Assembly (NCBI GenBank): GCA_017939945.1
Contig: JAGAZS010000275.1
Span: 1-17,702, forward strand
Reading direction: 5' to 3'
Length of the DNA: 17,702 nt
Source: Schwartzia sp. (in: firmicutes)
GTDB lineage: Bacteria > Bacillota > Negativicutes > Selenomonadales > Selenomonadaceae
This document shows, one piece after another, positions 1-7,010 of the stretch. Made by a program: the position numbers and the translations under genes. Positions within the stretch are counted from its first letter, which is position 1, and each line of letters starts with the position of its first letter. The notes under the pieces were generated by a model. It ran no database searches and had not been told where the DNA came from. It worked only from the letters and a program-made list of their open reading frames with translations.

Positions 1-2
1 AT

Positions 3-2864
3 ACTCACGGTCTGCCGGTGGAGCTTGAAGTGGAGAAGGCTCTCGGCATAAACGGCAAGGAGCAGATTGAAAATTACGGCATCGAGCCTTTCATCAAGAA
101 ATGCCGCGAGTCGGTCTGGCAGTATAAAGGCATGTGGGAGGAATTCTCCGATGTGGTCGGCTTCTGGGCGGACATGGAGCATCCGTATATCACTTACGAA
201 AATAACTATATAGAGTCCGTCTGGTGGGCGCTGAAGGAGATTTGGGAGAAAGGCCTGCTCTACAAGGGGCACAAGGTCGTCCCGTACTGCCCTCGCTGCG
301 GCACTCCGCTTTCTTCTCACGAGGTCGCGCAAGGGTACAAGGACGTCAAGGAGCGTTCCGCTATCGTCAAGTTCAAGGCGGCAGGGGAGGACGCTTATTT
401 CCTCGCCTGGACGACGACGCCCTGGACGCTGCCGTCGAACCTCGCGCTCTGCGTGAATCCCGAGGTCGACTATGTGAAAATCCGCGTGGGCGGGATTGTT
501 TATTATATGGCGGAGGCCCTTGTGGAGAGCGTGTTCGCGGACAGCGAAGAGCCACGCGAGGTCCTGGAGCGCATGAAGGGCAAGGAATTGGAGTTCCGCG
601 AGTACGAGCCGCTTTATCCGTTTGCCGTGGGAAAAATCAACAAGAAAGCGTTTATCGTGACTTGCGACGGCTATGTTACCACCGAGGACGGCACTGGCAT
701 CGTCCACATGGCTCCGGCATTCGGTGAGGACGACGGCCGCGTCTGCGCGAAATACGACCTGGCCTTTGTGCAGTTCGTCGACGCTCACGGCAACATGACC
801 GAGGAAACAAGCTGGCCCGGCGTATTCGTCAAGGACGCAGACCCGCTGATTTTGAAGGATTTGAAGATTTCCGGCAAGTTGCTCAAAGCGCCGGTTTTCG
901 AGCACAGCTATCCGCACTGCTGGCGCTGCGACACGCCGCTCCTTTACTATGCGCGGGAGTCTTGGTTTATCCGCATGACGGCGGTCCGCGACGAATTGAT
1001 TGCGAACAACAATACAGTGAATTGGATTCCGCCCACCATCGGCACGGGGCGTTTCGGCGACTGGCTCGAGCATGTGCAGGACTGGGGCATCAGCCGCAAC
1101 CGCTATTGGGGTACGCCGCTCAATATCTGGGAGTGCAAATGCGGCTGCCAGCATTCCGTCGGCTCCATTGAGGAATTGAAATCCCTTTCCTCGAATTGCC
1201 CGGATGATATTGAGCTGCACCGTCCGTATATCGACAATGTGACAATCAAGTGCGAGAAATGCGGCGGCGAGATGCACCGCGTGCCGGAGGTCATCGATTG
1301 CTGGTTTGACTCGGGTGCGATGCCCTTCGCCCAGTGGCATTATCCGTTCGAGAATAAGGAAATTTTCGAGGGCCATTTCCCTGCGGACTTCATTTCCGAG
1401 GCTGTCGACCAGACGCGCGGATGGTTCTATTCGCTGATTGCCATTTCCACTCTGCTGTTCCATCAGTCTTCGTACAAGAACGTCATCGTGCTCGGTCATG
1501 TGCAGGACAAGGACGGGCAGAAAATGTCGAAGTCCAAGGGCAACGCCGTCGACCCGATGGACGCTCTGCGCCGTCACGGCGCGGACGCGATTCGCTGGTA
1601 TTTCTATGAGAACAGCGCCCCCTGGCTGCCGAACCGTTTCCATGACGCGGCGGTGCAGGAAGGTCAGCGCAAGTTTATGGGCACGCTTTGGAATACTTAC
1701 GCATTCTATGTACTGTACGCGAACATTGACGATTTCGACCCGACGAAGCATGTGCTGGACAAGTCGACCCTCGGCGTCATGGACAAATGGATTTTGTCGC
1801 GGCTCCATACATTGGTCAAAGAAGTGGACGGCCATCTTTCCGCGTACCGCGTGACGGAGACGGCTAAGGCGCTGCAGGAGTTCGTCGAGGAGCTTTCCAA
1901 CTGGTATGTGCGTCGCAGCCGCGAGCGGTTCTGGGCGAAGAGCATGGAGCAGGACAAGATCAACGCCTATATGACGCTTTATACCGCGCTCGTAACGGTT
2001 GCCAAGGCGGCCGCGCCGATGGTGCCTTTCATCACCGAGAATATCTACCGCAATCTCGTCTGCTCCGTCGACAAAAACGCGCCGGAGAGTGTGCATCTCT
2101 GCGATTTTCCGCAGGCGGACGAGTCGTTCATCGACGAGGTTTTGGAAAAGGATATGGAGTTGGTCCTCGAAATCGTCGTGCTGGGGCGCGCCGCCCGCAA
2201 CGAGGCGAACATCAAGAATCGCCAGCCCGTAGCTAATCTTTTCGTCAAGGCGGAACGCACACTTTCTCCGTTTTTTGTCGAGGTTATCGAGAACGAGCTG
2301 AACGTCAAGGCCGTCACATTCAAGGACGATATGGAGGCGTATCTTTCTTACAGCTTCAAGCCGCAGTTCAAGGTGCTGGGGCCGAAGGCCGGGAAACGCA
2401 TGAGTGCCATCAAGAGCGCCCTGGCACAGGTGAATGGGCATGCGGCAAAGACAGAACTCGACTCGACAGGCAAGCTGCATCTCGAACTTGCCGACGGCGG
2501 TATCGATCTTCTGCCCGAGGACGTCGAGGTCACGATGGCGCAGACCGAGGGCTATCTCTGCCAGCGTTACGGCGGAGTGACCGTTGCGCTTGAAACGACG
2601 CTGACGCCGGAACTGATTGAGGAGGGCTTTGTCCGCGAGATCATCAGCAAGGTGCAGGTCATGCGCCGCGAAAACGGCTTCGAGGTCACCGATCACATCA
2701 CGGTTGCGATTTCGGGAAATGACAAGCTGACGGAAATTGTCAAAAAGAACGAGGAACCGTTGCGGAAAGTTACGTTGGCGGACGCTATCGTTTATGGGAC
2801 GTTGGACGGATTTAGCAAGGAGTGGGACGTTAATGGCGAGACTGTAACAATTTCCGTAAAATAA
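3..2864 (+). CDS. ileS: Isoleucyl-tRNA synthetase, type 2 (5'-truncated by the window edge)
   Basis: This cytoplasmic class I aminoacyl-tRNA synthetase charges tRNA-Ile with isoleucine and hydrolyses misactivated valine in its CP1 editing domain. The reading frame is open to the left edge and begins in the conserved THGLPVE segment, so roughly 80-90 N-terminal residues including the HIGH-type motif lie outside; 953 residues are visible. Visible landmarks are the CPRC cysteine pair near 288-299, the editing-domain TTTPWTLPSN motif at 411-440, the GTGIVHMAPAFGEDD editing segment near 690-735, WFDSGAMP near 1303-1326, QTRGWFYS near 1410-1433 and the KMSKSKG loop at 1521-1541. The C-terminus (LTPELIEEGFVREI and what follows) resembles the DUF5915-type tail of eukaryotic-like type 2 IleRS, not the zinc-finger tail of the usual bacterial enzyme. 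The internal GTG at 18 is not a real start. An intrinsic terminator follows the stop. Confidence 0.96.
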   Translation, partial: THGLPVELEVEKALGINGKEQIENYGIEPFIKKCRESVWQYKGMWEEFSDVVGFWADMEHPYITYENNYIESVWWALKEIWEKGLLYKGHKVVPYCPRCGTPLSSHEVAQGYKDVKERSAIVKFKAAGEDAYFLAWTTTPWTLPSNLALCVNPEVDYVKIRVGGIVYYMAEALVESVFADSEEPREVLERMKGKELEFREYEPLYPFAVGKINKKAFIVTCDGYVTTEDGTGIVHMAPAFGEDDGRVCAKYDLAFVQFVDAHGNMTEETSWPGVFVKDADPLILKDLKISGKLLKAPVFEHSYPHCWRCDTPLLYYARESWFIRMTAVRDELIANNNTVNWIPPTIGTGRFGDWLEHVQDWGISRNRYWGTPLNIWECKCGCQHSVGSIEELKSLSSNCPDDIELHRPYIDNVTIKCEKCGGEMHRVPEVIDCWFDSGAMPFAQWHYPFENKEIFEGHFPADFISEAVDQTRGWFYSLIAISTLLFHQSSYKNVIVLGHVQDKDGQKMSKSKGNAVDPMDALRRHGADAIRWYFYENSAPWLPNRFHDAAVQEGQRKFMGTLWNTYAFYVLYANIDDFDPTKHVLDKSTLGVMDKWILSRLHTLVKEVDGHLSAYRVTETAKALQEFVEELSNWYVRRSRERFWAKSMEQDKINAYMTLYTALVTVAKAAAPMVPFITENIYRNLVCSVDKNAPESVHLCDFPQADESFIDEVLEKDMELVLEIVVLGRAARNEANIKNRQPVANLFVKAERTLSPFFVEVIENELNVKAVTFKDDMEAYLSYSFKPQFKVLGPKAGKRMSAIKSALAQVNGHAAKTELDSTGKLHLELADGGIDLLPEDVEVTMAQTEGYLCQRYGGVTVALETTLTPELIEEGFVREIISKVQVMRRENGFEVTDHITVAISGNDKLTEIVKKNEEPLRKVTLADAIVYGTLDGFSKEWDVNGETVTISVK

Positions 2865-2876
2865 GGAGGACAGAGG

Positions 2877-2914
2877 AACCGCGTGCATGTCGGAAGATAT
2901 GTGCGCGGTTTTTT
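2877..2914 (+). terminator. Intrinsic terminator after ileS
   Basis: Arms AACCGCG (2877-2883) and CGCGGTT (2904-2910) pair perfectly. Five inner pairs, including two G-U, extend the stem, and a run of six T follows at 2909-2914. It lies 12 bases after the ileS stop. A second inverted repeat, AGGAACC (2874-2880) with GGTTCCT (2924-2930), shares the 5' arm and could form an alternative fold. Confidence 0.85.
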
Positions 2915-2940
2915 CTGCTCCTTGGTTCCTAAAAAATAAC

Positions 2941-2969
2941 GTGCAAATAAACTCCAGTCATGGTAAAAT
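2941..2969 (+). promoter_or_regulatory. Putative sigma-A promoter of the HPt/CsoR operon
   Basis: GTGCAA (2941-2946), a 17-base spacer and TAAAAT (2964-2969) lie about 30 bases upstream of the first HPt start, just after the ileS terminator. The -35 element matches the consensus at only three of six positions, but the spacing and the -10 element are good. No clear CsoR-type operator (G/C-tract inverted repeat) was recognised here. Confidence 0.5.
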
Positions 2970-3001
2970 AATCAACAAAGTATGACTTCGGAGGCGAGAC
3001 T

Positions 3002-3361
3002 ATGAGCGCGTTGCTGAACGAGCTTCGCGAGCGCGGCTGCGATGTAGACGGCGCGCTTGTCAGATTTCTGAATAAAGAGGATTTCTACGCGAAATGCTAT
3101 AAGAAATTTCTCGACGATCCTGCTTTTGCGGGACTGGATGAGGCATTGAAGGAAAAGGATGCGGATACGGCGTTCCGCCATGCACATACATTGAAAGGGC
3201 TGGCTGCCAATATGGGGCTGACGCCGATTCACGATCTCGCGGTGAAAATCGTCGAGCCGCTTCGAGCGGGCATGTACAGCGACGAATTGGTGGAGATTTA
3301 TCAGCAGATCATGAAGGAAATGGAAGTTTATCGCCGTATCGCGACGAGAAGCGGCCTTTGA
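3002..3361 (+). CDS. HPt (histidine phosphotransfer) domain protein
   Basis: This 119-residue protein consists essentially of one HPt four-helix bundle, the module that carries phosphate between response-regulator receivers in phosphorelays. The phosphoacceptor motif AHTLKGLAANMGL is intact, with the expected histidine at H62, K65 and G66. It sits in a helix preceded by the family's usual FYAKCYKKFL-type helix (residues 28-37). There is no signal peptide, membrane segment, kinase core or receiver domain, so it would be a free cytoplasmic HPt. The ATG at 3002 is preceded by GGAGG at about 2990-2994. The next gene, a CsoR-type repressor, starts 6 bases after the stop. No histidine kinase or response regulator lies in the window, so its partners are unknown. 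Family assignment is firm; the pathway is not. Confidence 0.88.
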   Translation: MSALLNELRERGCDVDGALVRFLNKEDFYAKCYKKFLDDPAFAGLDEALKEKDADTAFRHAHTLKGLAANMGLTPIHDLAVKIVEPLRAGMYSDELVEIYQQIMKEMEVYRRIATRSGL

Positions 3362-3367
3362 GGCAAG

Positions 3368-3742
3368 ATGGTGGAGAAGAAGAAAAAAAGACCGGCTGCT
3401 CGGGAAAGCGTAGAGCTGGTTTTGAGGGAAGAACATTTGCATGTGCATACGCATGAACATGACGGGCACAGTCATACCCATAAGCATACGCAAACGAAAG
3501 CGGTACTGAACCGTATGGCGCGTCTGATCGGGCATTTGCAGTCGGTGCGTCGCATGGTCGAGGAAGGCCGCGATTGTAGCGAGGTACTTTTGCAGATTTC
3601 GGCGGTGGACGCCGCGCTGAAAAATGTCGGGAAGATTATTTTGAAGGATCACATGGAGCACTGCATTGTGGACGCAGTGCAGGACAACGATCGAGAGGCA
3701 TTGGCGAGATTGGAGCAGGCCATTGACCGTTTCGTGAGATGA
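3368..3742 (+). CDS. CsoR/RcnR/FrmR-family metal-sensing transcriptional repressor with His-rich N-terminus
   Basis: This 124-residue protein belongs to the CsoR/DUF156 all-helical repressor family, whose members bind DNA as apo-proteins and release it on binding Cu(I), Ni/Co, or on reacting with formaldehyde or sulfur species. The core (about 45-105) has the family pattern: NRMARLIGHLQSVRRMVEEGRDC, ISAVDAALKNVG, then DHMEHC. The putative ligands C70, H95 and C99 match the Cys-His-Cys set of copper-sensing CsoR, and H98 is an extra nearby histidine. Before the core, residues 23-40 hold nine histidines in an alternating H-x-H pattern, an extension that typical CsoR proteins lack. Which metal or inducer is sensed cannot be read from sequence. 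No transporter or metallochaperone target lies nearby; the neighbours on both sides are HPt proteins. It probably autoregulates, but no operator was identified. Confidence 0.9.
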   Translation: MVEKKKKRPAARESVELVLREEHLHVHTHEHDGHSHTHKHTQTKAVLNRMARLIGHLQSVRRMVEEGRDCSEVLLQISAVDAALKNVGKIILKDHMEHCIVDAVQDNDREALARLEQAIDRFVR

Positions 3743-3761
3743 CGAAAGGAGTGGCGAGAAT

Positions 3762-4124
3762 ATGGAAAATCGGGAAAAGATTTTGGTCATTGACACGAAG
3801 AGCGGATTGGAGCGTTTTATCGGCAACAAGAAGCTATATTGTGATTACTTGGAAAAATTCCTGTATGACGGTTCCTTTGAGGAATTTTGTGCTGCGACGG
3901 CTATGGAGAACACGGTCATGGCGGACGAGGCCCTACATACGCTAATCGGCACTTCGGCCAACCTCAGTCTCGACTTGCTGCATCATGTGGCCAGTGAAGC
4001 GGTGTTGCAGTTGAAGGGAAACGATAGTCCGGAGAATATCCAGAAGGTCGTGGACATGGTGACCGAGGCATACACTGAAGCTTGTATGGCGGTTCGCGAG
4101 TATCTCGACAAAGAGGCCGAATAA
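3762..4124 (+). CDS. Second, divergent HPt-like protein
   Basis: This 120-residue protein resembles the first gene of the unit in length and fold pattern. The helix LYCDYLEKFLYDGSFEEFC (residues 25-43) aligns with the corresponding first-gene helix, and LHTLIGTSANLSL (58-70) aligns with the HPt active-site helix. The phosphoacceptor histidine is kept (H59), but the conserved lysine three residues later is isoleucine (I62) and the later conserved glycine is serine. Phosphotransfer may therefore be weakened, or the protein may act only as a binding partner. The start at 3762 has AAAGGAG at 3745-3751. It lies 19 bases after the CsoR-type gene and is followed at once by a terminator, closing the operon. 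The HPt call rests on similarity to the first gene and on the histidine context; activity is uncertain. Confidence 0.7.
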   Translation: MENREKILVIDTKSGLERFIGNKKLYCDYLEKFLYDGSFEEFCAATAMENTVMADEALHTLIGTSANLSLDLLHHVASEAVLQLKGNDSPENIQKVVDMVTEAYTEACMAVREYLDKEAE

Positions 4125-4133
4125 AGTGAAAAA

Positions 4134-4171
4134 AACGCGCGGAGAGAAAAATTTCTCTTTGCGCGTTTTTT
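4134..4171 (+). terminator. Intrinsic terminator of the HPt/CsoR operon
   Basis: AACGCGC (4134-4140) pairs with GCGCGTT (4161-4167), and the stem continues inward through GGAGAGA against TCTCTTT-type bases with two G-U pairs. Six T follow at 4166-4171. It starts 9 bases after the second HPt stop. Confidence 0.88.
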
Positions 4172-4251
4172 ATTTCATCTATCGCAAGTGAGCTTTGCTG
4201 ATAATAAAAATCCATATAAATAAAACTATTATTTTATAAAGAAGGAACATA

Positions 4252-4276
4252 AGAAATTCTTTCCTCAGAAATTTCT
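4252..4276. repeat. Inverted repeat in the 3' region of the thioesterase gene
   Basis: AGAAATT (4252-4258) and AATTTCT (4270-4276) form a perfect 7-bp stem with an 11-base loop, 37 bases beyond the stop of the minus-strand thioesterase. It lies in an AT-rich stretch of about 140 bases with no recognisable gene (4172-4312). It may be the 3' hairpin of the thioesterase mRNA, but no good T run follows on the minus strand. Confidence 0.35.
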
Positions 4277-4312
4277 AAGCGTAGTGAGATAAAAATATGA
4301 CGTATATAATTT

Positions 4313-4747
4313 TTACCACTTTTCAGGAATGTTGTCGTAAAGGTCGCGAACGAACATAGTAGCGGTGGCACGTGTCATCAGGTCACCGTCGTCCGTAACT
4401 GTATCGACGTCGACGACCATGGTGCGATGTCCGTTGTGACGTACGACAGCTACGGCGGTTGCCCGTTCCCCTGCGTGGATGTTTTTTATGAAATTCATGT
4501 TGAAGGAAAGTGTCATTACACGTTTGCCGACGGTGGCGCAGGCGACGCCCAGCGCGATGTCCGCCAGCGCTTCTAATGCGCCGCCGTGGGTGAAGCCGTA
4601 TTGGTTCGTGTGTTTGGTGTCGTCCACTATAAGGCTCAGCGTTGCTTCGCCGTATTTAACGTCGTCAATCGTGATGCCGCAATAGGAGATGAATTGGTTT
4701 CCTTTATATACGTCGCGAAGAATTTCGAGGCAGGTTTGTGAGTTCAA
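4313..4747 (-). CDS. Hotdog-fold acyl-CoA thioesterase, PaaI type
   Basis: This 144-residue single-domain hotdog protein belongs to the PaaI/4HBT thioesterase superfamily, whose members hydrolyse acyl- or aryl-CoA thioesters in the cytoplasm. The diagnostic segment HTNQYGFTHGGALEALADIALGVAC is at residues 46-70; HGG and the following helix, with ALAD, form the core of the active-site region. The later strand MTLSFNMNFIKNIHAGE fits the usual central sheet. Length is normal for the family. The start is a TTG at 4745-4747 (minus strand), preceded by AAAGGGGA with 7 bases of spacing; no better ATG lies upstream. The gene is monocistronic and divergent from prfC. The physiological substrate cannot be inferred from sequence or context. 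Confidence 0.88.
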   Translation of the reverse strand: MNSQTCLEILRDVYKGNQFISYCGITIDDVKYGEATLSLIVDDTKHTNQYGFTHGGALEALADIALGVACATVGKRVMTLSFNMNFIKNIHAGERATAVAVVRHNGHRTMVVDVDTVTDDGDLMTRATATMFVRDLYDNIPEKW

Positions 4748-4779
4748 CGGAAAGTCCCCTTTCGAGTTTGCATAAGGTT

Positions 4780-4806
4780 ATTGTATCACAAGATATGCGA
4801 CTGCAA
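4780..4806 (-). promoter_or_regulatory. Putative promoter of the thioesterase gene
   Basis: On the minus strand, TTGCAG (4801-4806) is followed by a 15-base spacer and TACAAT (4780-4785), about 33 bases before the TTG start. The spacer is shorter than ideal, so the -35 assignment is tentative. It is divergent from the prfC promoter. Confidence 0.45.
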
Positions 4807-4839
4807 TAGCCCGTTTTTTTGTTTTGCGGCGTTTTATGG

Positions 4840-4867
4840 TTTTCAAAATTGGAAAAACGTGTATAAT
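4840..4867 (+). promoter_or_regulatory. Sigma-A type promoter of prfC
   Basis: TTTTCA (4840-4845), a 16-base spacer and a perfect TATAAT (4862-4867) lie about 43 bases before the TTG start of prfC. This element lies inside any longer upstream extension of the reading frame, which argues for the internal start at 4910. Confidence 0.65.
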
Positions 4868-4909
4868 AGGGAAGACTCATTTTGGGAATTATGCAAAGGA
4901 GAAAATGTT

Positions 4910-6526
4910 TTGAGCGTACAGTTAGAGCAGGAAATTCACCGGCGGAGAACCTTCGCCATCATTTCCCATCCAGACGCGGGCAAGACAACCTTGACGGAGA
5001 AGTTGCTTCTCTACGGGGGGGCTATTCATTTAGCTGGCTCTATCAAGTCCCGCAAAACGCAGCGTCACGCGGTGTCCGACTGGATGGAGATCGAGAAACA
5101 GCGCGGTATTTCGGTGACGTCCAGCGTTTTGCAGTTCGATTATGGCGGATGCCGAATCAATATCCTCGATACGCCGGGACATCAGGATTTCAGTGAGGAT
5201 ACTTACCGCACGCTGATGGCAGTGGACAGCGCGGTCATGGTACTGGATGCGGCCAAGGGGGTTGAGGCGCAGACGAAAAAGTTGTTTAAGGTCTGCAAGG
5301 AACGCCGGATCCCGATTTTCACGTTTGTCAACAAGCTGGACCGCTTCGGCAAGGCTCCAATCGATTTGATGGATGAGCTGGAAAATGTTTTGGGTATCCG
5401 CTCTTGTCCGATGAATTGGCCTGTCGGCTCGGATGGGCGTTATCGCGGCGTTTACGACCGACAGACGAAACTAGTGGAGCTTTTCGCCGCAGACGAAACC
5501 CATGGGCAGGAAACGCGCACTTCTGAGAAGTTTGCGTTGGATGCGCTGGAGCTTCGGGCAAAGCTGGATGACGATACGTATCAGGCGCTGCTTGACGATA
5601 TCGCTTTACTTGACGAAGCGGGAGAAGCTTTTGACGAGGAAAGGATTGCCTGCGGCGAGTTGACGCCAATGTTTTTCGGATCGGCGATGACAAATTTTGG
5701 CGTGCAGAATTTTCTGGAGGAATATCTGCGTCTCGCGCCGCCGCCTGCTGTCCGCGTTTCCTCGGATGGGGATATCCGCCCAGAGGACGAGAGGTTTTCG
5801 GCGTTCGTGTTCAAGATTCAGGCTAACATGAATCCTGCGCATCGCGACAGATTGGCTTTCATCCGTATCGTTTCTGGAAAGTTCGAGCGGAACATGACCG
5901 TATGGCACGCGGCTTCGGACAAGGTGATAAAGCTTGCGCAGCCGCAGCAATTTCTCGCGCAGGATCGGCAGATTATTGACGAGGCGTGGCCGGGGGATAT
6001 TGTTGGGCTTTTCGACCCGGGGATTTTCGGTATTGGCGACACGCTTTGCGACGAGTCGCACAAGTTCAAGTTTGCCGATTTTCCGGTGTTCCCGCCGGAA
6101 AAATTCGCGCGAGTGCAGGCAAAGGATACGATGAAGCGCAAGCAATTCGTCAAGGGTGTCGAACAACTGACACAGGAGGGAGCAATCCAGCTTTTCCGTC
6201 AGGCGGGGGCCGGCATCGAGTCGTATATCGTCGGCACGGTCGGTACGCTCCAATTTGACGTATTGACGTATCGACTCAAAAACGAGTACGGCGTCGATAT
6301 CGAGCTCGTCATGCAGCCCTTTGAGGTCGCACGCTGGCTGACATACCCGGAAAATCAACCGGTCACGCCTGAGTCGCTCCGCGGCGCAGATCGCGGCATG
6401 TTCGTATATGACCGCGAGGATCGTCCCGTGCTGCTCGTGAATAACGAGTGGGCGCTGGGCTGGATTACAGACAACAATCCAACTTTGGGGCTTCATGTCG
6501 TGCCGCCGGACCGGAAGGAAATTTGA
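4910..6526 (+). CDS. prfC: Peptide chain release factor 3
   Basis: RF3 is a translational GTPase that removes RF1/RF2 from the ribosome after peptide release. With the TTG start at 4910 the protein is 538 residues, close to the usual size of about 530. AAAGGAG at 4895-4901, 8 bases upstream, supports this start. The frame is open back to 4781, but that stretch carries the promoter and encodes no RF3 sequence. GTPase motifs are all present: SHPDAGKTT (19-27), the switch region near RGISVTSSV (65-73), DTPGH (87-91) and NKLD (141-144). The segment SRKTQRHAVSDWMEIEKQRG is the RF3 signature that separates it from EF-G. The C-terminal part (QFDVLTYRLKNEYGVD, then WALGWITDNNP) is also typical. The gene is monocistronic between its own promoter and terminator. 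Confidence 0.96.
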   Translation: MSVQLEQEIHRRRTFAIISHPDAGKTTLTEKLLLYGGAIHLAGSIKSRKTQRHAVSDWMEIEKQRGISVTSSVLQFDYGGCRINILDTPGHQDFSEDTYRTLMAVDSAVMVLDAAKGVEAQTKKLFKVCKERRIPIFTFVNKLDRFGKAPIDLMDELENVLGIRSCPMNWPVGSDGRYRGVYDRQTKLVELFAADETHGQETRTSEKFALDALELRAKLDDDTYQALLDDIALLDEAGEAFDEERIACGELTPMFFGSAMTNFGVQNFLEEYLRLAPPPAVRVSSDGDIRPEDERFSAFVFKIQANMNPAHRDRLAFIRIVSGKFERNMTVWHAASDKVIKLAQPQQFLAQDRQIIDEAWPGDIVGLFDPGIFGIGDTLCDESHKFKFADFPVFPPEKFARVQAKDTMKRKQFVKGVEQLTQEGAIQLFRQAGAGIESYIVGTVGTLQFDVLTYRLKNEYGVDIELVMQPFEVARWLTYPENQPVTPESLRGADRGMFVYDREDRPVLLVNNEWALGWITDNNPTLGLHVVPPDRKEI

Positions 6527-6546
6527 TGCTTTCATAATGATTCAGT

Positions 6547-6577
6547 GCCGCTGTGTGCATCCATGCAGCGGCTTTTT
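6547..6577 (+). terminator. Intrinsic terminator after prfC
   Basis: GCCGCTG (6547-6553) and CAGCGGC (6566-6572) form a perfect 7-bp stem with a 12-base loop, followed by TTTTT at 6573-6577. It lies 20 bases after the prfC stop. Confidence 0.88.
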
Positions 6578-6609
6578 GTATGGATAGTATGAAAAATTCC
6601 TGTATGGAT

Positions 6610-6638
6610 TTGCTTTTTGCGGGGCGTTTTCGTATACT
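6610..6638 (+). promoter_or_regulatory. Sigma-A type promoter of the envelope operon
   Basis: TTGCTT (6610-6615), a 17-base spacer and TATACT (6633-6638) match the sigma-A consensus well. A second overlapping TATAAT-like hexamer (6638-6643) follows immediately. The site is about 60 bases before the first gene of the operon at 6702 and just downstream of the prfC terminator. Confidence 0.68.
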
Positions 6639-6701
6639 ATAATGCCGTAAAGGAAATCCTACAGACTTGTATTCTTATTTTTCGCGATGGAGGCGCAGGG
6701 C

Positions 6702-7007
6702 ATGAGTCATCGAAAGCACGGGAACCGTCCGCAACCGATACCTGTGCCGGAAGCATTGGGGATTCCGGAGAAGGCGGAGAAAAAACAATCTCTGTTGGAT
6801 GTCGTGAAAAAGATTTTCGTATGGGTCAAGCCGCTGGATTTCGTGATTTTGATTGTCGGCGGTATCATGATTTCGCGGGTGGACTTTTCTAGCGTCACGC
6901 TTGTCGACGTGATTTATATGACCACGTTCCTGATGTGGTTCCTGTTCCTGCTGGCGCGAATTTATTTTACGCGACTGAATCGGATTGTTGGCGGGAAGGG
7001 CGACTGA
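6702..7007 (+). CDS. Small two-helix membrane protein of unknown function
   Basis: I do not recognise this 101-residue protein. The N-terminal 40 residues are polar and proline-rich (NRPQPIPVPEALGIPEKAEKK). Two hydrophobic segments follow, about 45-59 (LDFVILIVGGIMISRV region) and 67-88 (VDVIYMTTFLMWFLFLLARIYF), with a short link and a basic C-terminus. It should span the membrane twice, as a hairpin with both ends on the same side. An ATG at 6687 is in frame, but GGAGG at 6689-6693 lies 8 bases before the ATG at 6702, so the later start is preferred. It is the first gene of the operon and ends 3 bases before the start of the lipoprotein hydrolase gene, which suggests coupled expression. No catalytic motif is visible. 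Confidence 0.72.
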   Translation: MSHRKHGNRPQPIPVPEALGIPEKAEKKQSLLDVVKKIFVWVKPLDFVILIVGGIMISRVDFSSVTLVDVIYMTTFLMWFLFLLARIYFTRLNRIVGGKGD

Positions 7008-7010
7008 CCC

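Noticed and set aside
2972..3829. 285-codon minus-strand frame across the HPt/CsoR genes
   Set aside because: It is antisense to three well-supported genes; its composition is that of a shadow frame.
4172..4312. Possible small gene or RNA in the AT-rich gap after the HPt operon
   Set aside because: Apart from one short inverted repeat, no frame with a ribosome-binding site, promoter or recognisable RNA fold was seen.
4781..4909. Longer prfC start giving 43 extra residues
   Set aside because: The extension contains the TATAAT promoter, has no ribosome-binding site at 4781, encodes residues foreign to RF3, and the TTG at 4910 has an ideal AAAGGAG.
5606..6535. 309-codon minus-strand frame opposite prfC
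   Set aside because: It mirrors RF3 coding sequence, has an Arg/His-rich composition and matches no family I know.
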